DNA of 54,122 nt from Lysobacterales bacterium (GTDB taxonomy: Bacteria > Pseudomonadota > Gammaproteobacteria > Xanthomonadales > SZUA-36): contig JABDJL010000192.1 in NCBI GenBank assembly GCA_013002505.1, positions 1 to 54,122 of the forward strand, in the 5' to 3' direction. Each line of letters begins with the position of its first letter. Within the stretch, counting starts at the first letter, position 1. Under the pieces are notes generated by a model. The model searched no databases, was not told the origin of the DNA, and saw nothing but the letters and a program-made list of their open reading frames with translations. The translations under genes were made by a program, and so were the position numbers. Positions 17,496-28,851 of this stretch are shown here, piece by piece.

Positions 17496-19217
17496 ATGAA
17501 ATTAGTGCGTTTTAGCTTGATCATTGCGTTTTCCGGCCTGGTTCTGGCAGGCTGTAATCGCGAAGAAGCGGCCATTGCAGAAGCGGCGGCTGGCAACCCG
17601 TTACTGGCGCATGTGCCGGCCGGCACGCCCTATTTGTACGCCAACCTGGAGCCAACCCCGGCGGATGTGATTGATGCGTTCATGGCACGCGCAGAACCTT
17701 CATTGGAGGTCATGCAAACCCTGCTGGACGACTTCGAGTTTGAAGTTAAGCAAGAGGGCGATGACATGGCGGGCGCACGCCTGGCAAGCGCCATTTACAA
17801 CGAGCTGGATGGCAAGCTGAACCGCGCCGGCCTGGAGTCTCTCGGCCTGGACCTGGAGTCTCACGTCGTCATGTACGGCATGGGGCCCTTCCCGGTCATG
17901 CGCGTGACCCTTGCTGACGCCCAGGCCTTGCGTGACTCGATTGGCCGCATTGAAACTGCCGCCGGCCAGTCCTTCACAGAGCAGATACTGGAAAACGTGC
18001 CGTACTGGAGAATTTCAAAGGCTGACAGTCCGATGTCGGCCATTGTATCGATCATGGACGATCAACTGGTGGCCGGGCTGGTCCCGACGATCTATGAAGC
18101 CGAGTGGCTGCCCCAGTTACTGGGACTGCAGATGCCCGCGGAATCAACCGCAGCTGCGGACCTGGTACAGCTAAACCGTGACAAGGGCTACAGCGCATAT
18201 GGTTCCGGGTTCATTAACCTGGTCGGCCTTGCCGAAGAAGTGCTGGACGAAACCAGCACGACAGCGGGGCTGCTGCAAAGCCTTGGCCACAGCCCCCAAA
18301 CCACGCTTGATGATGTCTGCAAGGCAGAGTTCAGGTCTATTGTCGCAAAGATGCCCAGGCTGGTTGCCGGCACCACGGAACTATCGGCGGATGTCATCGG
18401 CATTTCCTACCAGCTTGAAATCGAAAACAGCCTGGCCGAAAAACTGACCGGCCTGGTGGCCGACGTGCCAGTTGCGGACAGGGATCCGGGCAAGGTGATG
18501 ACCGTCGCCGTGGGACTGAAAGTCGGCGCTTTGAAGGCGTTCCTCACCGAGCAGGCTTCAGCCATCGTCGACTCGCCATACCAGTGCGCGCATCTTCAGA
18601 ACGCCAACCAGCAGGCCCGCACGGCATTCGCACAGCTCAGTCAGCCAGTGCCGTTCCCGTTTATCAACAACCTGAAGGGTTTCCGGGCCAGCCTCGACGA
18701 AATCGATTACGAGAACTTTCAGCCCGAAAATGTCCGCGGCCTGTTTGCCCTGGAGGTTGAAAAGCCGCAGATGCTGATTGGCATGGCGCAGATGTTTATT
18801 CCCGGAATGGAAGAGCTTGACCTGCAGTCCGGTTCAGACCCCGTCGCGCTGCCGCAGGAATTGCTGACTTTCGCTTCCGGCGGAATGAAAATTTACGCGG
18901 CCATGGGCAATGATTCCGTCGGCCTTTCAATGGGTGATTCAAGCCAGGCAGAACTGGCCGAGTTCATGGACGAGTCAGGTGACAACAATGGCGTGTTTTT
19001 CTCGATGGAATACGACATGGCAGCGCAAATGGCCATGCAGGAACACTTTGAGCAAACCCTGGGCAACATTGACCCGAGTGATCCCGAATACCAGGAATAC
19101 AGGGCTTTGCAGGAAAAACTGGAAGCTTCGTACAAGGCATGGCTGGGCCGTAGCCGCGTGGAAGTGAGCTTCCAGGACGACGGGATGCGCATGGACACGA
19201 CCATGACATTCAAGTAA
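17496..19217 (+). CDS. Uncharacterised outer-membrane lipoprotein, 573 residues
   Basis: I do not recognise a function. A lipoprotein signal peptide ends in LAGC (17-20); the residue after the cysteine is Asn, not Asp, so outer-membrane sorting is expected. The mature protein is acidic. It opens with NPLLAHVPAGTPYLYANLEP, reminiscent of DUF3352-like proteins in which a substrate-like domain is measured against calculated fits, but I cannot confirm that family. It alternates helical and strand segments with no membrane spans. The C-terminal third (MGNDSVGLSMGDSSQAELAE) is followed by a charged helix and ends in a strand. It has its own promoter and a strong terminator, so it is a monocistronic gene between pntB and the convergent amn. 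Confidence 0.85.
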   Translation: MKLVRFSLIIAFSGLVLAGCNREEAAIAEAAAGNPLLAHVPAGTPYLYANLEPTPADVIDAFMARAEPSLEVMQTLLDDFEFEVKQEGDDMAGARLASAIYNELDGKLNRAGLESLGLDLESHVVMYGMGPFPVMRVTLADAQALRDSIGRIETAAGQSFTEQILENVPYWRISKADSPMSAIVSIMDDQLVAGLVPTIYEAEWLPQLLGLQMPAESTAAADLVQLNRDKGYSAYGSGFINLVGLAEEVLDETSTTAGLLQSLGHSPQTTLDDVCKAEFRSIVAKMPRLVAGTTELSADVIGISYQLEIENSLAEKLTGLVADVPVADRDPGKVMTVAVGLKVGALKAFLTEQASAIVDSPYQCAHLQNANQQARTAFAQLSQPVPFPFINNLKGFRASLDEIDYENFQPENVRGLFALEVEKPQMLIGMAQMFIPGMEELDLQSGSDPVALPQELLTFASGGMKIYAAMGNDSVGLSMGDSSQAELAEFMDESGDNNGVFFSMEYDMAAQMAMQEHFEQTLGNIDPSDPEYQEYRALQEKLEASYKAWLGRSRVEVSFQDDGMRMDTTMTFK

Positions 19218-19241
19218 TCCGAAACTGGTGATGCGAATAGT

Positions 19242-19267
19242 GGGCCGCGATTGCGGCCCTTTTTTTT
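19242..19267 (+). terminator. Rho-independent terminator of the lipoprotein gene
   Basis: Perfect 7-bp stem GGGCCGC/GCGGCCC with a GATT loop, followed by eight T residues, 24 bases after the lipoprotein stop. On the other strand the hairpin lacks a T-run, so it does not obviously terminate the convergent amn transcript. Confidence 0.95.
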
Positions 19268-19269
19268 GC

Positions 19270-20046
19270 CTAGTAGTGAAAATGCTTGATCTTTTCGCCC
19301 TTCTGGCCGAGATCGGTCATGGCCTCGATCCCCAGCTGCAGGTGCAAACCGACAAAATCAGCTGTCACCCGCTTATCTGACTCTTCGGTTTTGACGCCAT
19401 CGGGCGTTACCGGCACATCCGACACCAGCAACAGGGCGCCACGGGAAATTTCGTTGGCATGACCGACGATGAACAGCGTCGCGGTCTCCATGTCGATACC
19501 GATACAGGTCATGGCCCTGAGTTTTTCATGAAACGCCTGGTCGTGCTCCCAGACCCGCCGGTTGGTCGTGTAGACAACGCCGGTACGGTACTCAAGGCCA
19601 TGTTCTCGAATTTTTTCGGAAACGAATTTATGCAGCTTGAATGACGGCAGCGCCGGCACCTCGGGCGGAAAATAATCATTGCTGGTGCCCTCTCCCCGAA
19701 TGGCCGCAATGGGCAGAATGAAATGACCGATTTCGCTCGACGTTTTCAAACCACCACATTTGCCCAGGAACAGCACGCCCCTGGGCTGTATCGAGCTGAG
19801 CAGGTCCATGACCGTGGCCGCGTTAGATGAGCCCATGCCAAAGTTGATGATGCTCAAACCTGCGCTGTTGGTGGCCGCCTGCATCGGCCGGTCAAGGCCG
19901 TGCACTTCGCAATCGAACTGCTCGGCAAACGTCTCCACGTAATTGCCGAAGTTCGTTAGCAGGATGTATTCGCCGAACTCATCCAGCGGCATACCCGTGT
20001 AGCGTGGTAACCAGTTACTGGCGATCTTTTTCTTGTCAAACATCAT
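19270..20046 (-). CDS. amn: AMP nucleosidase, short form
   Basis: A 258-residue member of the PNP/UDP phosphorylase superfamily, predicted to split AMP into adenine and ribose 5-phosphate. Motifs include NFGMGSSNAATVMDLL, GKCGGLKTSSEIGHF and GIDMETATLF, the last carrying the nucleoside-binding glutamates. E. coli Amn is about 480 residues because of an extra N-terminal domain; this is the short type known from Bacteroidetes and some proteobacteria. It follows hda by 31 bases in an operon with hda, an AI-2E-type permease and a DUF2066 gene. It could instead act on another nucleotide. Confidence 0.87.
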   Translation of the reverse strand: MMFDKKKIASNWLPRYTGMPLDEFGEYILLTNFGNYVETFAEQFDCEVHGLDRPMQAATNSAGLSIINFGMGSSNAATVMDLLSSIQPRGVLFLGKCGGLKTSSEIGHFILPIAAIRGEGTSNDYFPPEVPALPSFKLHKFVSEKIREHGLEYRTGVVYTTNRRVWEHDQAFHEKLRAMTCIGIDMETATLFIVGHANEISRGALLLVSDVPVTPDGVKTEESDKRVTADFVGLHLQLGIEAMTDLGQKGEKIKHFHY

Positions 20047-20077
20047 GTCACCCGACTGCCGGCATTGTCCGGCGTTT

Positions 20078-20794
20078 TCAATGATCCGTTGATTCCATCG
20101 TGGGGCCCAGCACTTCCCGCGCCAAGGGAACGGTGAGCCGGCGCTTGCCCACGAATGCCGCCTGTTGCAGTTGTTCCAGCGCGGCGATCAGGCGATCGAG
20201 TCTGCGCGCATGACGCCTGAGGAGATAACGGCCAAGCTCTTCCGGCAATTCGATGCCCAGGCTGCTGGCATAACGACCGAGGACCAGCAGTTTTTGCTCA
20301 TCCCCCAGCGCCTGCAGCTGCAGGCGCAGGCCCCATTGTAAGCGCGATTTCAGGTCCGGCAGGTTCAGCGGCAATGAACCCAGTGGCTCACGCGATGCGA
20401 GCACGAGCTTGCGCCCGGCGTCGCGAAAACGATTGATGCAATGAAACAGCGCTGTTTCCCACTCCGCATCACCTGCGGCATGTTCGCAATCGTCTATGCA
20501 CAACAGGTCAACCTGCTCGAGCCCATCCAGCAGCGCCTGGGAACCGGTGGGGAGATTCTTCAGCCCGGCATAAAAAGCGCTGCCACCCCGGCTTCGAGTC
20601 GCCAGGCACAGAGCATTGAGCAGGTGTGTTTTACCGCTGGAGGGCGGTCCCCACAGGTATGCCTGTAACTCCGGTCCATCGACAATTCCGCGCAGTGATT
20701 GCAGCACGGCCTCGTTGGGGCCCGCCACGAAATGATCGAAATCCTGTTCGCGACGGGGCTCCAGTTGTAGCGGGATTTGCGGTGAAAACAGCAT
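20078..20794 (-). CDS. hda: DnaA regulatory inactivator Hda
   Basis: A 238-residue DnaA-like AAA+ protein which, with the DNA-loaded sliding clamp, stimulates hydrolysis of DnaA-ATP and so limits re-initiation of replication. It carries the N-terminal clamp-binding-type segment QIPLQL (6-11), a Walker A loop GPPSSGKTH and a DnaA-like C-terminal AAA+ lid. It lacks the DnaA DNA-binding domain. Its ATG directly abuts the permease stop. The arrangement DUF2066-permease-hda divergent from purM-purN is common in gammaproteobacteria. Confidence 0.95.
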   Translation of the reverse strand: MLFSPQIPLQLEPRREQDFDHFVAGPNEAVLQSLRGIVDGPELQAYLWGPPSSGKTHLLNALCLATRSRGGSAFYAGLKNLPTGSQALLDGLEQVDLLCIDDCEHAAGDAEWETALFHCINRFRDAGRKLVLASREPLGSLPLNLPDLKSRLQWGLRLQLQALGDEQKLLVLGRYASSLGIELPEELGRYLLRRHARRLDRLIAALEQLQQAAFVGKRRLTVPLAREVLGPTMESTDH

Positions 20795-21889
20795 TCAGTC
20801 TTCGGGGTCGTCCGGCTTTTCAGCGCTGTAAAGTTTGCTCGCAGTGTAACCTTCGCGCGCGTGCCGCACGACCACGTTCAGCGCGGCGGCTGCCGGCAGG
20901 GCCAGCAGGATTCCGAGAAAGCCGAACAGTTGGCCGCCCGCCAGAACCGCAAAAATCACCACCACGGGGTGTAGACCGATGCGGTCGCCTACCAAGCGGG
21001 GCGTCAGGAACATGCCCTCCGCCATCTGGCCGGCGGCAAATACCAGCATTACCAACAGCAGGTGCAGGATATCCTGGAACTGGAACAGGGCGGCAATGGC
21101 ACCGGCAAGCAAACCAATGATGGACCCCAGGTACGGCACGATGCTCAGCAAGCCCGCACCCATACCAATCAGGAACGCCAGGTCTATGCCGATAGCCCAC
21201 AGGCCGGCCGAATAGATCAAACCCAGGGCCAGCATTACGATCAGCTGCCCGCGCACGAATGCCGCCAGCACCTCGTCAATTTCCCTGGCCAGGGTCGATA
21301 CGCGATTCTCGAGATTGCGCGGAACCAGGTCGTTGATACTGCGAATCAACAGGTCCCAGTCGCGCATCAGGTAAAAGGTCACGACCGGAATCAAAACCAG
21401 GTTGGTCACCAAGGTCAGAATCGCCTGGCCACCCTTGCCCAGCGTTTCGAGCACATTGAAGGCTGCGCCGCTGATTTCTTTCCAATAGGCCTTGAGCCAG
21501 GCCGTCAACTGGTCCATGTCCGGTACCGTGTCCTCGAGTCCCAGCTGTGCAGACAACCACGGAATCGCGGTCCCCGAAATCCAGTCAAGGTACGACGGAA
21601 ACCGTTCGGCGAGCTGCCTGAACTGCTCGACCATCAGCGGAACAAGCACCAGCAAAAGCAGGCCCAGCAGAATAACCATCAACAGGAACACCAGCACTAC
21701 CGCAAGGGTCCGGCCCAGGCGCCAGTTGCGAATGCCGGCGTGCTCCAGCCGGTCTACCAGCGGATCGCCAAAATAGGCCAATGCCAGTGAAACCGCGAAT
21801 GGCGTCAATACGGGCGCGAGCAACCACGTCAGCCAGCCGAGAAACGCCGCGGTGGCAAGCAGGAACCAGGCTTGGGAGTCAATTTTCAA
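20795..21889 (-). CDS. AI-2E family transporter (PerM-like)
   Basis: An inner-membrane protein of 364 residues with about seven to eight hydrophobic helices in the typical AI-2E pattern: two at the N terminus, a soluble stretch, and a C-terminal bundle with GAGLLSIVPYLGSIIGLL. Substrates of this family are poorly established (autoinducer-2 export, ion antiport), so no substrate is assigned. It overlaps the DUF2066 stop by four bases and abuts hda. Confidence 0.9.
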   Translation of the reverse strand: MKIDSQAWFLLATAAFLGWLTWLLAPVLTPFAVSLALAYFGDPLVDRLEHAGIRNWRLGRTLAVVLVFLLMVILLGLLLLVLVPLMVEQFRQLAERFPSYLDWISGTAIPWLSAQLGLEDTVPDMDQLTAWLKAYWKEISGAAFNVLETLGKGGQAILTLVTNLVLIPVVTFYLMRDWDLLIRSINDLVPRNLENRVSTLAREIDEVLAAFVRGQLIVMLALGLIYSAGLWAIGIDLAFLIGMGAGLLSIVPYLGSIIGLLAGAIAALFQFQDILHLLLVMLVFAAGQMAEGMFLTPRLVGDRIGLHPVVVIFAVLAGGQLFGFLGILLALPAAAALNVVVRHAREGYTASKLYSAEKPDDPED

Positions 21890-22914
21890 AACGGCACCAG
21901 TCGGTAGTTGTGGCTGCCTTCACCAGGTGTCAGCACGCGATCACGCTCCATTTCAGCCGCCAGGTACTGCGGCATGGCATTCAGTTCAAGCAAAAACATG
22001 ACTTCACCGCTACTCGCCTCGATCAACGTCACTTCCTCCACCACGCCCAGGCCCTCGAGGTAGGCAAGACAACGGGCATAGTCTTCCGCACCCTGAACGC
22101 CGCTGATTCTCATATCAATGCGCCACTCACCCTGCCCGGCGGCCGCAATCGAATCCCGTGCCGCTACGATATCAGTCAATTGATGCAGACCATCGACCAA
22201 TGCGAATGTCAGGTCCCGTTCGCGAACTCTCCAACCCGCGGTTTCTTCGTCACTTCCAAAATTCCAGCGCACGTTCCACAAAGGGCCCTCGCGCCGGGCG
22301 GCAACAATGACATCACCGCCCAGCCGTTCGTCATGCCCTGGCAACGCATCGGTGAACCCGCCCCACAGCAACTGAAGATCAATGAGTCCGTCGCTCTCCG
22401 GGTCAATTTCGGGCCAGCGAATCGGCAACCCACGCAAGTTCGCAACGTCTATTAGTGCGTCCCAGGCATACTGGTACTCAAGTGGCATCAGCCGCCGGCC
22501 CAGCCCGTCATCAACGACTATCCATATGGTCAGCGGGTGACGCTCGTGCCGCCAGCGCGGCAAGGCCATATCAGCGACGAGTTGGTCTACCACGGCGGGT
22601 GAGAACTCGGCCACCAGGCGCAATTCAGGCACCACCGTGCCGTCCGGCATGCCGCGTTCCCGGCTTACGAAATGAAACGAGAGCAGCATCCGGTTGGCGT
22701 TGACCATGGCTTCGTCGAGCGCCGGGTGGATTGGCAATTCACGCAAACCGCTGTGCTTTTGCAACACCTGCAGCAAGGCAGCAGGCACGGCGGCGAGGCG
22801 CTCGCGGTCACTGCGGTCAGCGACGGCAACCTCGCCGGAGTAGAGCTCCAGGGCGCTCGCCTTTATTGGCAAAAACAGCACCAGGAGCAGCAATGAAAAA
22901 CAGGATTTGGCCAT
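21886..22914 (-). CDS. DUF2066 domain exported protein
   Basis: A 342-residue protein with a clear Sec signal peptide (residues 1-22, [14 protein letters not shown]) and a domain of unknown function found upstream of the permease-hda pair in many gammaproteobacteria. Conserved-looking blocks include [12 protein letters not shown] and LPIRWPEID. It is periplasmic or membrane-associated by prediction. It is first in the operon and divergent from purM, with about 98 bases between the chosen starts. Confidence 0.85.
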   Translation of the reverse strand: MAKSCFSLLLLVLFLPIKASALELYSGEVAVADRSDRERLAAVPAALLQVLQKHSGLRELPIHPALDEAMVNANRMLLSFHFVSRERGMPDGTVVPELRLVAEFSPAVVDQLVADMALPRWRHERHPLTIWIVVDDGLGRRLMPLEYQYAWDALIDVANLRGLPIRWPEIDPESDGLIDLQLLWGGFTDALPGHDERLGGDVIVAARREGPLWNVRWNFGSDEETAGWRVRERDLTFALVDGLHQLTDIVAARDSIAAAGQGEWRIDMRISGVQGAEDYARCLAYLEGLGVVEEVTLIEASSGEVMFLLELNAMPQYLAAEMERDRVLTPGEGSHNYRLVPF

Positions 22915-23012
22915 TTAATTCCACTTTAAGATCTGCGCCGGCCTGGCGCTTCAGGAGATGCCAAATACGATACCATATGCGCCCCGGCACCCGAACTGCG
23001 GAGCACATTCTT

Positions 23013-24062
23013 TTGGCCATCAAGAACGACCCCAGACCTTCATTAGGTTACAAGGATGCCGGTGTCGATATCGATGCCGGAAATAAACTGGTCGACCTGA
23101 TCGGCCCGGCCGTGAAATCAACCCGTCGCGACGAGGTGCTGACTGGCCTGGGGGGCTGCGGGGGCCTGTTTCAGCTCGACACCTCCCGCTACCGCGAGCC
23201 GGTACTGGTTTCCGGCACCGACGGTGTCGGTACCAAGCTGATGCTGGCCAGGCAGCTCAACCAGCATTCAACCATTGGTATCGACCTCGTTGCAATGTGT
23301 GTCAACGACATCCTCACCAGCGGCGCCGAGCCGTTGTTTTTTCTTGACTACTACGCCACCGGCAAACTGCACACCGCGGTGGCACAATCGGTCATTGAAG
23401 GCATTGCCGAAGGTTGCCGCCAGGCAGGCTGTGCGCTGATCGGAGGCGAGACCGCCGAAATGCCCGGCATGTACGACGAAGGGGAGTACGACCTTGCCGG
23501 CTTTTGCGTGGGCGTCGTGGAACGCGACCGGATCATCGACGGCAGCCGCATCCGGGCCGGTCACAGGATACTCGGGCTGGCTTCATCGGGCCCCCACTCG
23601 AACGGCTATTCCCTGGTCCGCAAGGTACTGGAGGTTTCCGCATCTGATGTCACTGCAGCATTCGACGGCAGCAATGGTGTGAGCCTTGGAGAGGCCCTGC
23701 TGGCGCCCACCCGGATTTACGCCGGGCCACTCAAGTCACTGGATTCAAGCAAGGTTGACGGGCTGGCGCATATCACCGGAGGCGGCCTGACCGAAAATAT
23801 CACGCGCATCGTACCGCAAGGCCTGGGCATCGAAATTGACCGGCGAAACTGGAACCCGCCCCCTGTTTTCGACTGGCTGCAGGCCCATGGCAATATCGCA
23901 GATTCTGAAATGCTGCGCACCTTCAACTGTGGCATCGGTATGTGCCTGATCATTGCTGAAGCGCAGGTGGAAACAGTCACTTCACAGCTCATAGCCGCCG
24001 GCGAGCAACCCGTCAACATCGGCCGCGTTGGCGACCAGCCCGGCGTGCGATACCTCGACTGA
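23013..24062 (+). CDS. purM: Phosphoribosylformylglycinamidine cyclo-ligase PurM
   Basis: Makes aminoimidazole ribotide in de novo purine synthesis. Strong motifs include [32 protein letters not shown] and [12 protein letters not shown] chose the TTG at 23013, which has GGAG nine bases ahead and gives 350 residues, close to the 345 of E. coli PurM. An in-frame ATG at 22977 gives 362 residues but has no properly spaced ribosome-binding site. Its stop overlaps the purN start. The upstream gap shows no PurR-like palindrome. Confidence 0.95.
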   Translation: MAIKNDPRPSLGYKDAGVDIDAGNKLVDLIGPAVKSTRRDEVLTGLGGCGGLFQLDTSRYREPVLVSGTDGVGTKLMLARQLNQHSTIGIDLVAMCVNDILTSGAEPLFFLDYYATGKLHTAVAQSVIEGIAEGCRQAGCALIGGETAEMPGMYDEGEYDLAGFCVGVVERDRIIDGSRIRAGHRILGLASSGPHSNGYSLVRKVLEVSASDVTAAFDGSNGVSLGEALLAPTRIYAGPLKSLDSSKVDGLAHITGGGLTENITRIVPQGLGIEIDRRNWNPPPVFDWLQAHGNIADSEMLRTFNCGIGMCLIIAEAQVETVTSQLIAAGEQPVNIGRVGDQPGVRYLD

Positions 24063-24718
24063 TGAACACTGGGCCGTTGCGCACCGCGGTGCTGATATCG
24101 GGCACCGGCTCCAACCTCAAAACCCTGATCGAGGCCAGCAATCGCGGCCGGCTGAATCTTGACCTTTGCCAGGTCATCAGCAGCCGCGCAGATGCTCCCG
24201 GGCTTGAGCACGCTCGTACCGCGGGCATTCCGGCAGAAGTCATCAGCGAAAGTGACGGGGGTTTACAGGACCAGAAAATCACCGCCTGCCTGCGGCCCCA
24301 TGATCCCGAACTGGTCGTTCTGGCAGGCTACATGCGCATACTCGGCCGGCAGCCGGTAGAGGCATTCTCGGGCCGCATGATCAACCTTCACCCTTCACTG
24401 CTGCCGCTGTTTCCCGGGCTGGATACCTATCGGCGCGTCCTCGAGGCCGGCAACCCGATGCACGGCGCCAGTATCCACTTTGTGACCTCAGAGCTGGATG
24501 CTGGCCCCGTGATTGCCCAGGTGCAGGTCCCGGTCAGGGAGAACGATACGCCCGGCGATCTCGCTGCACGCGTCGGGCCCCGTGAGCACGCCCTGCTCAC
24601 GGCCACGGTGGAATTATTCGCACGGCGAAGGGTCGAAATGAGCCATGAACAGGTATTACTCGACGGGCAGCCGATTTCGCAGCCCCTGCAACTCAACGAG
24701 GCGAACGTTTTTGCCTGA
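24062..24718 (+). CDS. purN: Phosphoribosylglycinamide formyltransferase PurN
   Basis: Transfers a formyl group from 10-formyl-tetrahydrofolate to glycinamide ribotide, an early purine step. The 218-residue sequence shows the phosphate loop LISGTGSNLKTL, the catalytic MINLHPSLLP (Asn and His) and LDAGPVIAQ (Asp). It overlaps purM by one base, and its end overlaps the TTG start of the DUF3108 gene. Confidence 0.96.
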   Translation: MNTGPLRTAVLISGTGSNLKTLIEASNRGRLNLDLCQVISSRADAPGLEHARTAGIPAEVISESDGGLQDQKITACLRPHDPELVVLAGYMRILGRQPVEAFSGRMINLHPSLLPLFPGLDTYRRVLEAGNPMHGASIHFVTSELDAGPVIAQVQVPVRENDTPGDLAARVGPREHALLTATVELFARRRVEMSHEQVLLDGQPISQPLQLNEANVFA

Positions 24719-25463
24719 CCGGACCTTGCTTAGCGCGATTATTCTGGTTTGCGCATTGGGCGTTCATATCAATGCGCTGGCCGGGACCGGTCATGCGTTC
24801 AAGGCTGAATACGAGGTACTGGTTGATGGCAAACCGCGCCTGGAAACCAGCATCGAGATGACGCGCGTGAATGGATCCTGGGTGCTGAATTCGGAAGGCC
24901 GCGGAACCAGGGGCCTGGCCCGGATGTTGCGCGTCGGCAGCAACGAAATCAGCAACGTCGAGTGGTCAAACGGGCGCTTCAGCCCGCTTGAGTTTCACCA
25001 CCACTCAAAGGTCGCGGGCCGTGACGAGCGCTGGTCGGCAGAATTCGATTACGCTGCCGACCAGCTACTGTTGCACCACGAGGAAGGAACCGACCAGTTT
25101 CAAATTTCACCGGGCGCATGGGACCCGCTGTCATTGACGCTTGAACTGCGCCGTCGCCTGGCAGCCGGCGAAACCGACTTCGAGGTGCGGGTGGCCGACG
25201 AAGACGAAGTCGACACCCACCACTACCGTGCCAGCGCCAGCACCCGCCTGCACACTGACATTGGCTGCATGACGGTCATCGAGCTTGAACGCATTCGCGA
25301 AAACAGCAGCCGCTATTCGCGCGCCTGGTATGCTGCGGAACACGACTTCATTCCGCTGCGAATCCAACACGGCAAGACCGGTGGCAAAGACTTCGACATG
25401 CGCATACAGAAGCTGGTCATCGATGGTGCAGCCGTGCAATCGGCGGATACCTGTCAACCGTAA
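24711..25463 (+). CDS. DUF3108 domain exported protein
   Basis: A 250-residue predicted periplasmic protein of unknown function, often found just after purMN. TTG at 24711 is chosen: GAGG lies nine bases ahead, the start overlaps the purN stop, and translation then opens directly into a signal peptide (LLSAIILVCALG, cleavage near residue 24). The longer frame from 24645 would put 22 residues of purN-overlapping sequence before it. The mature part is beta-rich (FKAEYEVLVDGKP, a typical DUF3108 opening). Confidence 0.88.
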   Translation: MPDRTLLSAIILVCALGVHINALAGTGHAFKAEYEVLVDGKPRLETSIEMTRVNGSWVLNSEGRGTRGLARMLRVGSNEISNVEWSNGRFSPLEFHHHSKVAGRDERWSAEFDYAADQLLLHHEEGTDQFQISPGAWDPLSLTLELRRRLAAGETDFEVRVADEDEVDTHHYRASASTRLHTDIGCMTVIELERIRENSSRYSRAWYAAEHDFIPLRIQHGKTGGKDFDMRIQKLVIDGAAVQSADTCQP

Positions 25464-25522
25464 GCGGCAATTTCTGAAACTATCGTTAACCTTCTGTTCA
25501 TCAGTGATAATTTCCGGGCCGC

Positions 25523-25528
25523 TATAAT
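25523..25528 (+). promoter_or_regulatory. Perfect -10 hexamer ahead of the M48 protease gene
   Basis: TATAAT lies 28 bases before the ATG at 25556, in the 92-base gap after the DUF3108 gene. No good -35 stands at 16-18 bases upstream, so any promoter here is weak or activator-dependent. Confidence 0.4.
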
Positions 25529-25555
25529 TCGGTCAGGGAATCCGGAGCACCAGAC

Positions 25556-27108
25556 ATGAAAAATTGTTTACTCGCCTTGCTCCTGGCAGTGCTGACGGCT
25601 TGCCAGGTGAACCCCGTAACCGGTGAACGCAACCTTCAGTTTTATGACAGCGACTGGGAGCAACAAATTGGTGCCAGCATGTATGCACCGATGCGCCAGT
25701 CACAGGGCGGTGATTTCAAGCTTGACGCTGACCTGACCCAGTATGTGCAGTCCGTGGGCCAGCGACTGGCCCAGCAAGCACGGCGTAAAGACGAGTTGCA
25801 GTACGAGTTCCGGGTATTGAATGACTCGACCCCCAATGCCTGGGCTTTGCCGGGAGGCAAGATTGCGATTAACCGGGGGCTGCTCACGGAACTTGACAGC
25901 GAAGCCGAACTGGCCGCGGTGCTCGGCCATGAAATCGTTCATGCCGACGCTGCACACGGCGCACGCGCTCAATCCAAGGGCATGTTGACCCAGATCGGCG
26001 CCATTGCCGGCATGGTCCTCATCGACAGCAAGGTGGATTCCTCTGCCGGCAAGCAGGCAGCCGCCATTATCCCGGCCATCGGCGCACAGCTTATCAACAC
26101 CAAGTACGGTCGTGACGCGGAGCGCGAATCTGATTATTACGGTATGCAGTACATGTCCGAAGCGGGATACAACCCGCAGGGTGCGGTTGAACTGCAGGAA
26201 ACCTTCGTCCGCCTGTCCGAGGGCAGGCCGGACGACTGGCTCAGTGGCCTTTTTGCATCCCATCCGCCTTCCAGGGAGCGTGTTGAACTCAACCGCGAAA
26301 CGGCCGCGGCATTACCCGAAGGCGGAGACCGTGGTGAACAGCGCTACCAACAGGCCACCCGCTACCTGCGCGAAGTCAAGCCCGCTTACGATGCATACGA
26401 TGCAGCGCTCAAGCTCGCTGGCGAGGAAAAATATGACGAATCGAGGGCGGAACTGGTTAAGGCCATGAAGATCGAACCGCGCGAGGCGCTGTTCCACGCC
26501 CTTGATGGCGACCTGCATGCCGAGGCCAAGAATACCCGCAGGGCGTTCCAGGCGTTTGACCGCGCCGTCGATCGTGATCCGGAATTTTTCTATCACCTGC
26601 TCAGGCGCGGCCATCTGGCCCTCGATTTGGGTCGCAAGGCGGACGCGCGTGCCGATTTGCAGGCCAGTATCGACCTGTTGCCGACCGCACGCGGTCACTA
26701 CCTGCTCGGAAACCTCGATCGCGACGACGGTGAGCTGGAATCCGCCCGCGCGCATTATGAGCAGGCTGCCCAGTCTGACTCGGAAACAGGCGCCAAGGCC
26801 GAACGCGAACTGATCTTGATGGATATCAGCAATGAACCAGGCAAATACGTCGCCACCGGCCCCGCGGTGGATAACTACGGGCGGGTATATTGCCTGCTGG
26901 GTAACCGTACGCGGGTCAACCTGTCTGGTATTCAGTTGAACACGGCATTCGTTGATGACCAGGGAAGTGTGCGGCGCGACCGGCAAAGTTTTTCGGGTGT
27001 GCTCGAGGCCGGTCAGCAAGACCGCATGGCAACGGCCTGGTCTACATCCAACAGTTCAGACCTCGGCCAGAAAGTGCAATGCGAGGTCGCGGCGGCTAGA
27101 GTCGTGGA

Positions 27109-27112
<4 letters not shown>
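25556..27112 (+). CDS. M48 family metalloprotease lipoprotein with TPR repeats (BepA-like)
   Basis: A 518-residue protein with a lipobox ending at Cys16 (LTAC). The zinc-protease domain has HEIVH (125-129) and a downstream glutamate in DAERESDYYGM. From about residue 290 it continues as tetratricopeptide-like repeats, the layout of E. coli BepA, which helps assemble or degrade outer-membrane proteins including LptD. A final segment of about 90 residues, carrying NYGRVYCLLGNRTRVNLSG, is not part of BepA as I know it. The GGAG site is well placed, eight bases before ATG. It converges on murA with a seven-base gap. Confidence 0.9.
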
Positions 27113-28621
<1,509 letters not shown>

Positions 28622-28851
28622 AGACTAGCGTCCTTCGTTTACATGACCCAAAATCTGACCGGCAATTCACAAAGCAGGCAGGGCCGGAAGCGGGTGCGGA
28701 CCATTCATCGACAAAACTGGCAAGAAAAGCTGATGTACCCGCCACAGGTAGCCGCCATGATAATAGAATCAACGATGCATACATACTCCCGACTGGCCTG
28801 CAGGGCTAAGAGCCGGGGCGCCATCACCATTGCCGCCGGCGAGGTATATCC

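Noticed and set aside
22731-22976. Upstream extension of the purM frame over the DUF2066 5' end
   Set aside because: Overlaps a gene on the other strand and adds residues absent from the PurM family.
22915-23012. PurR operator in the purM divergent region
   Set aside because: No ACGCAAACG-type palindrome is present.
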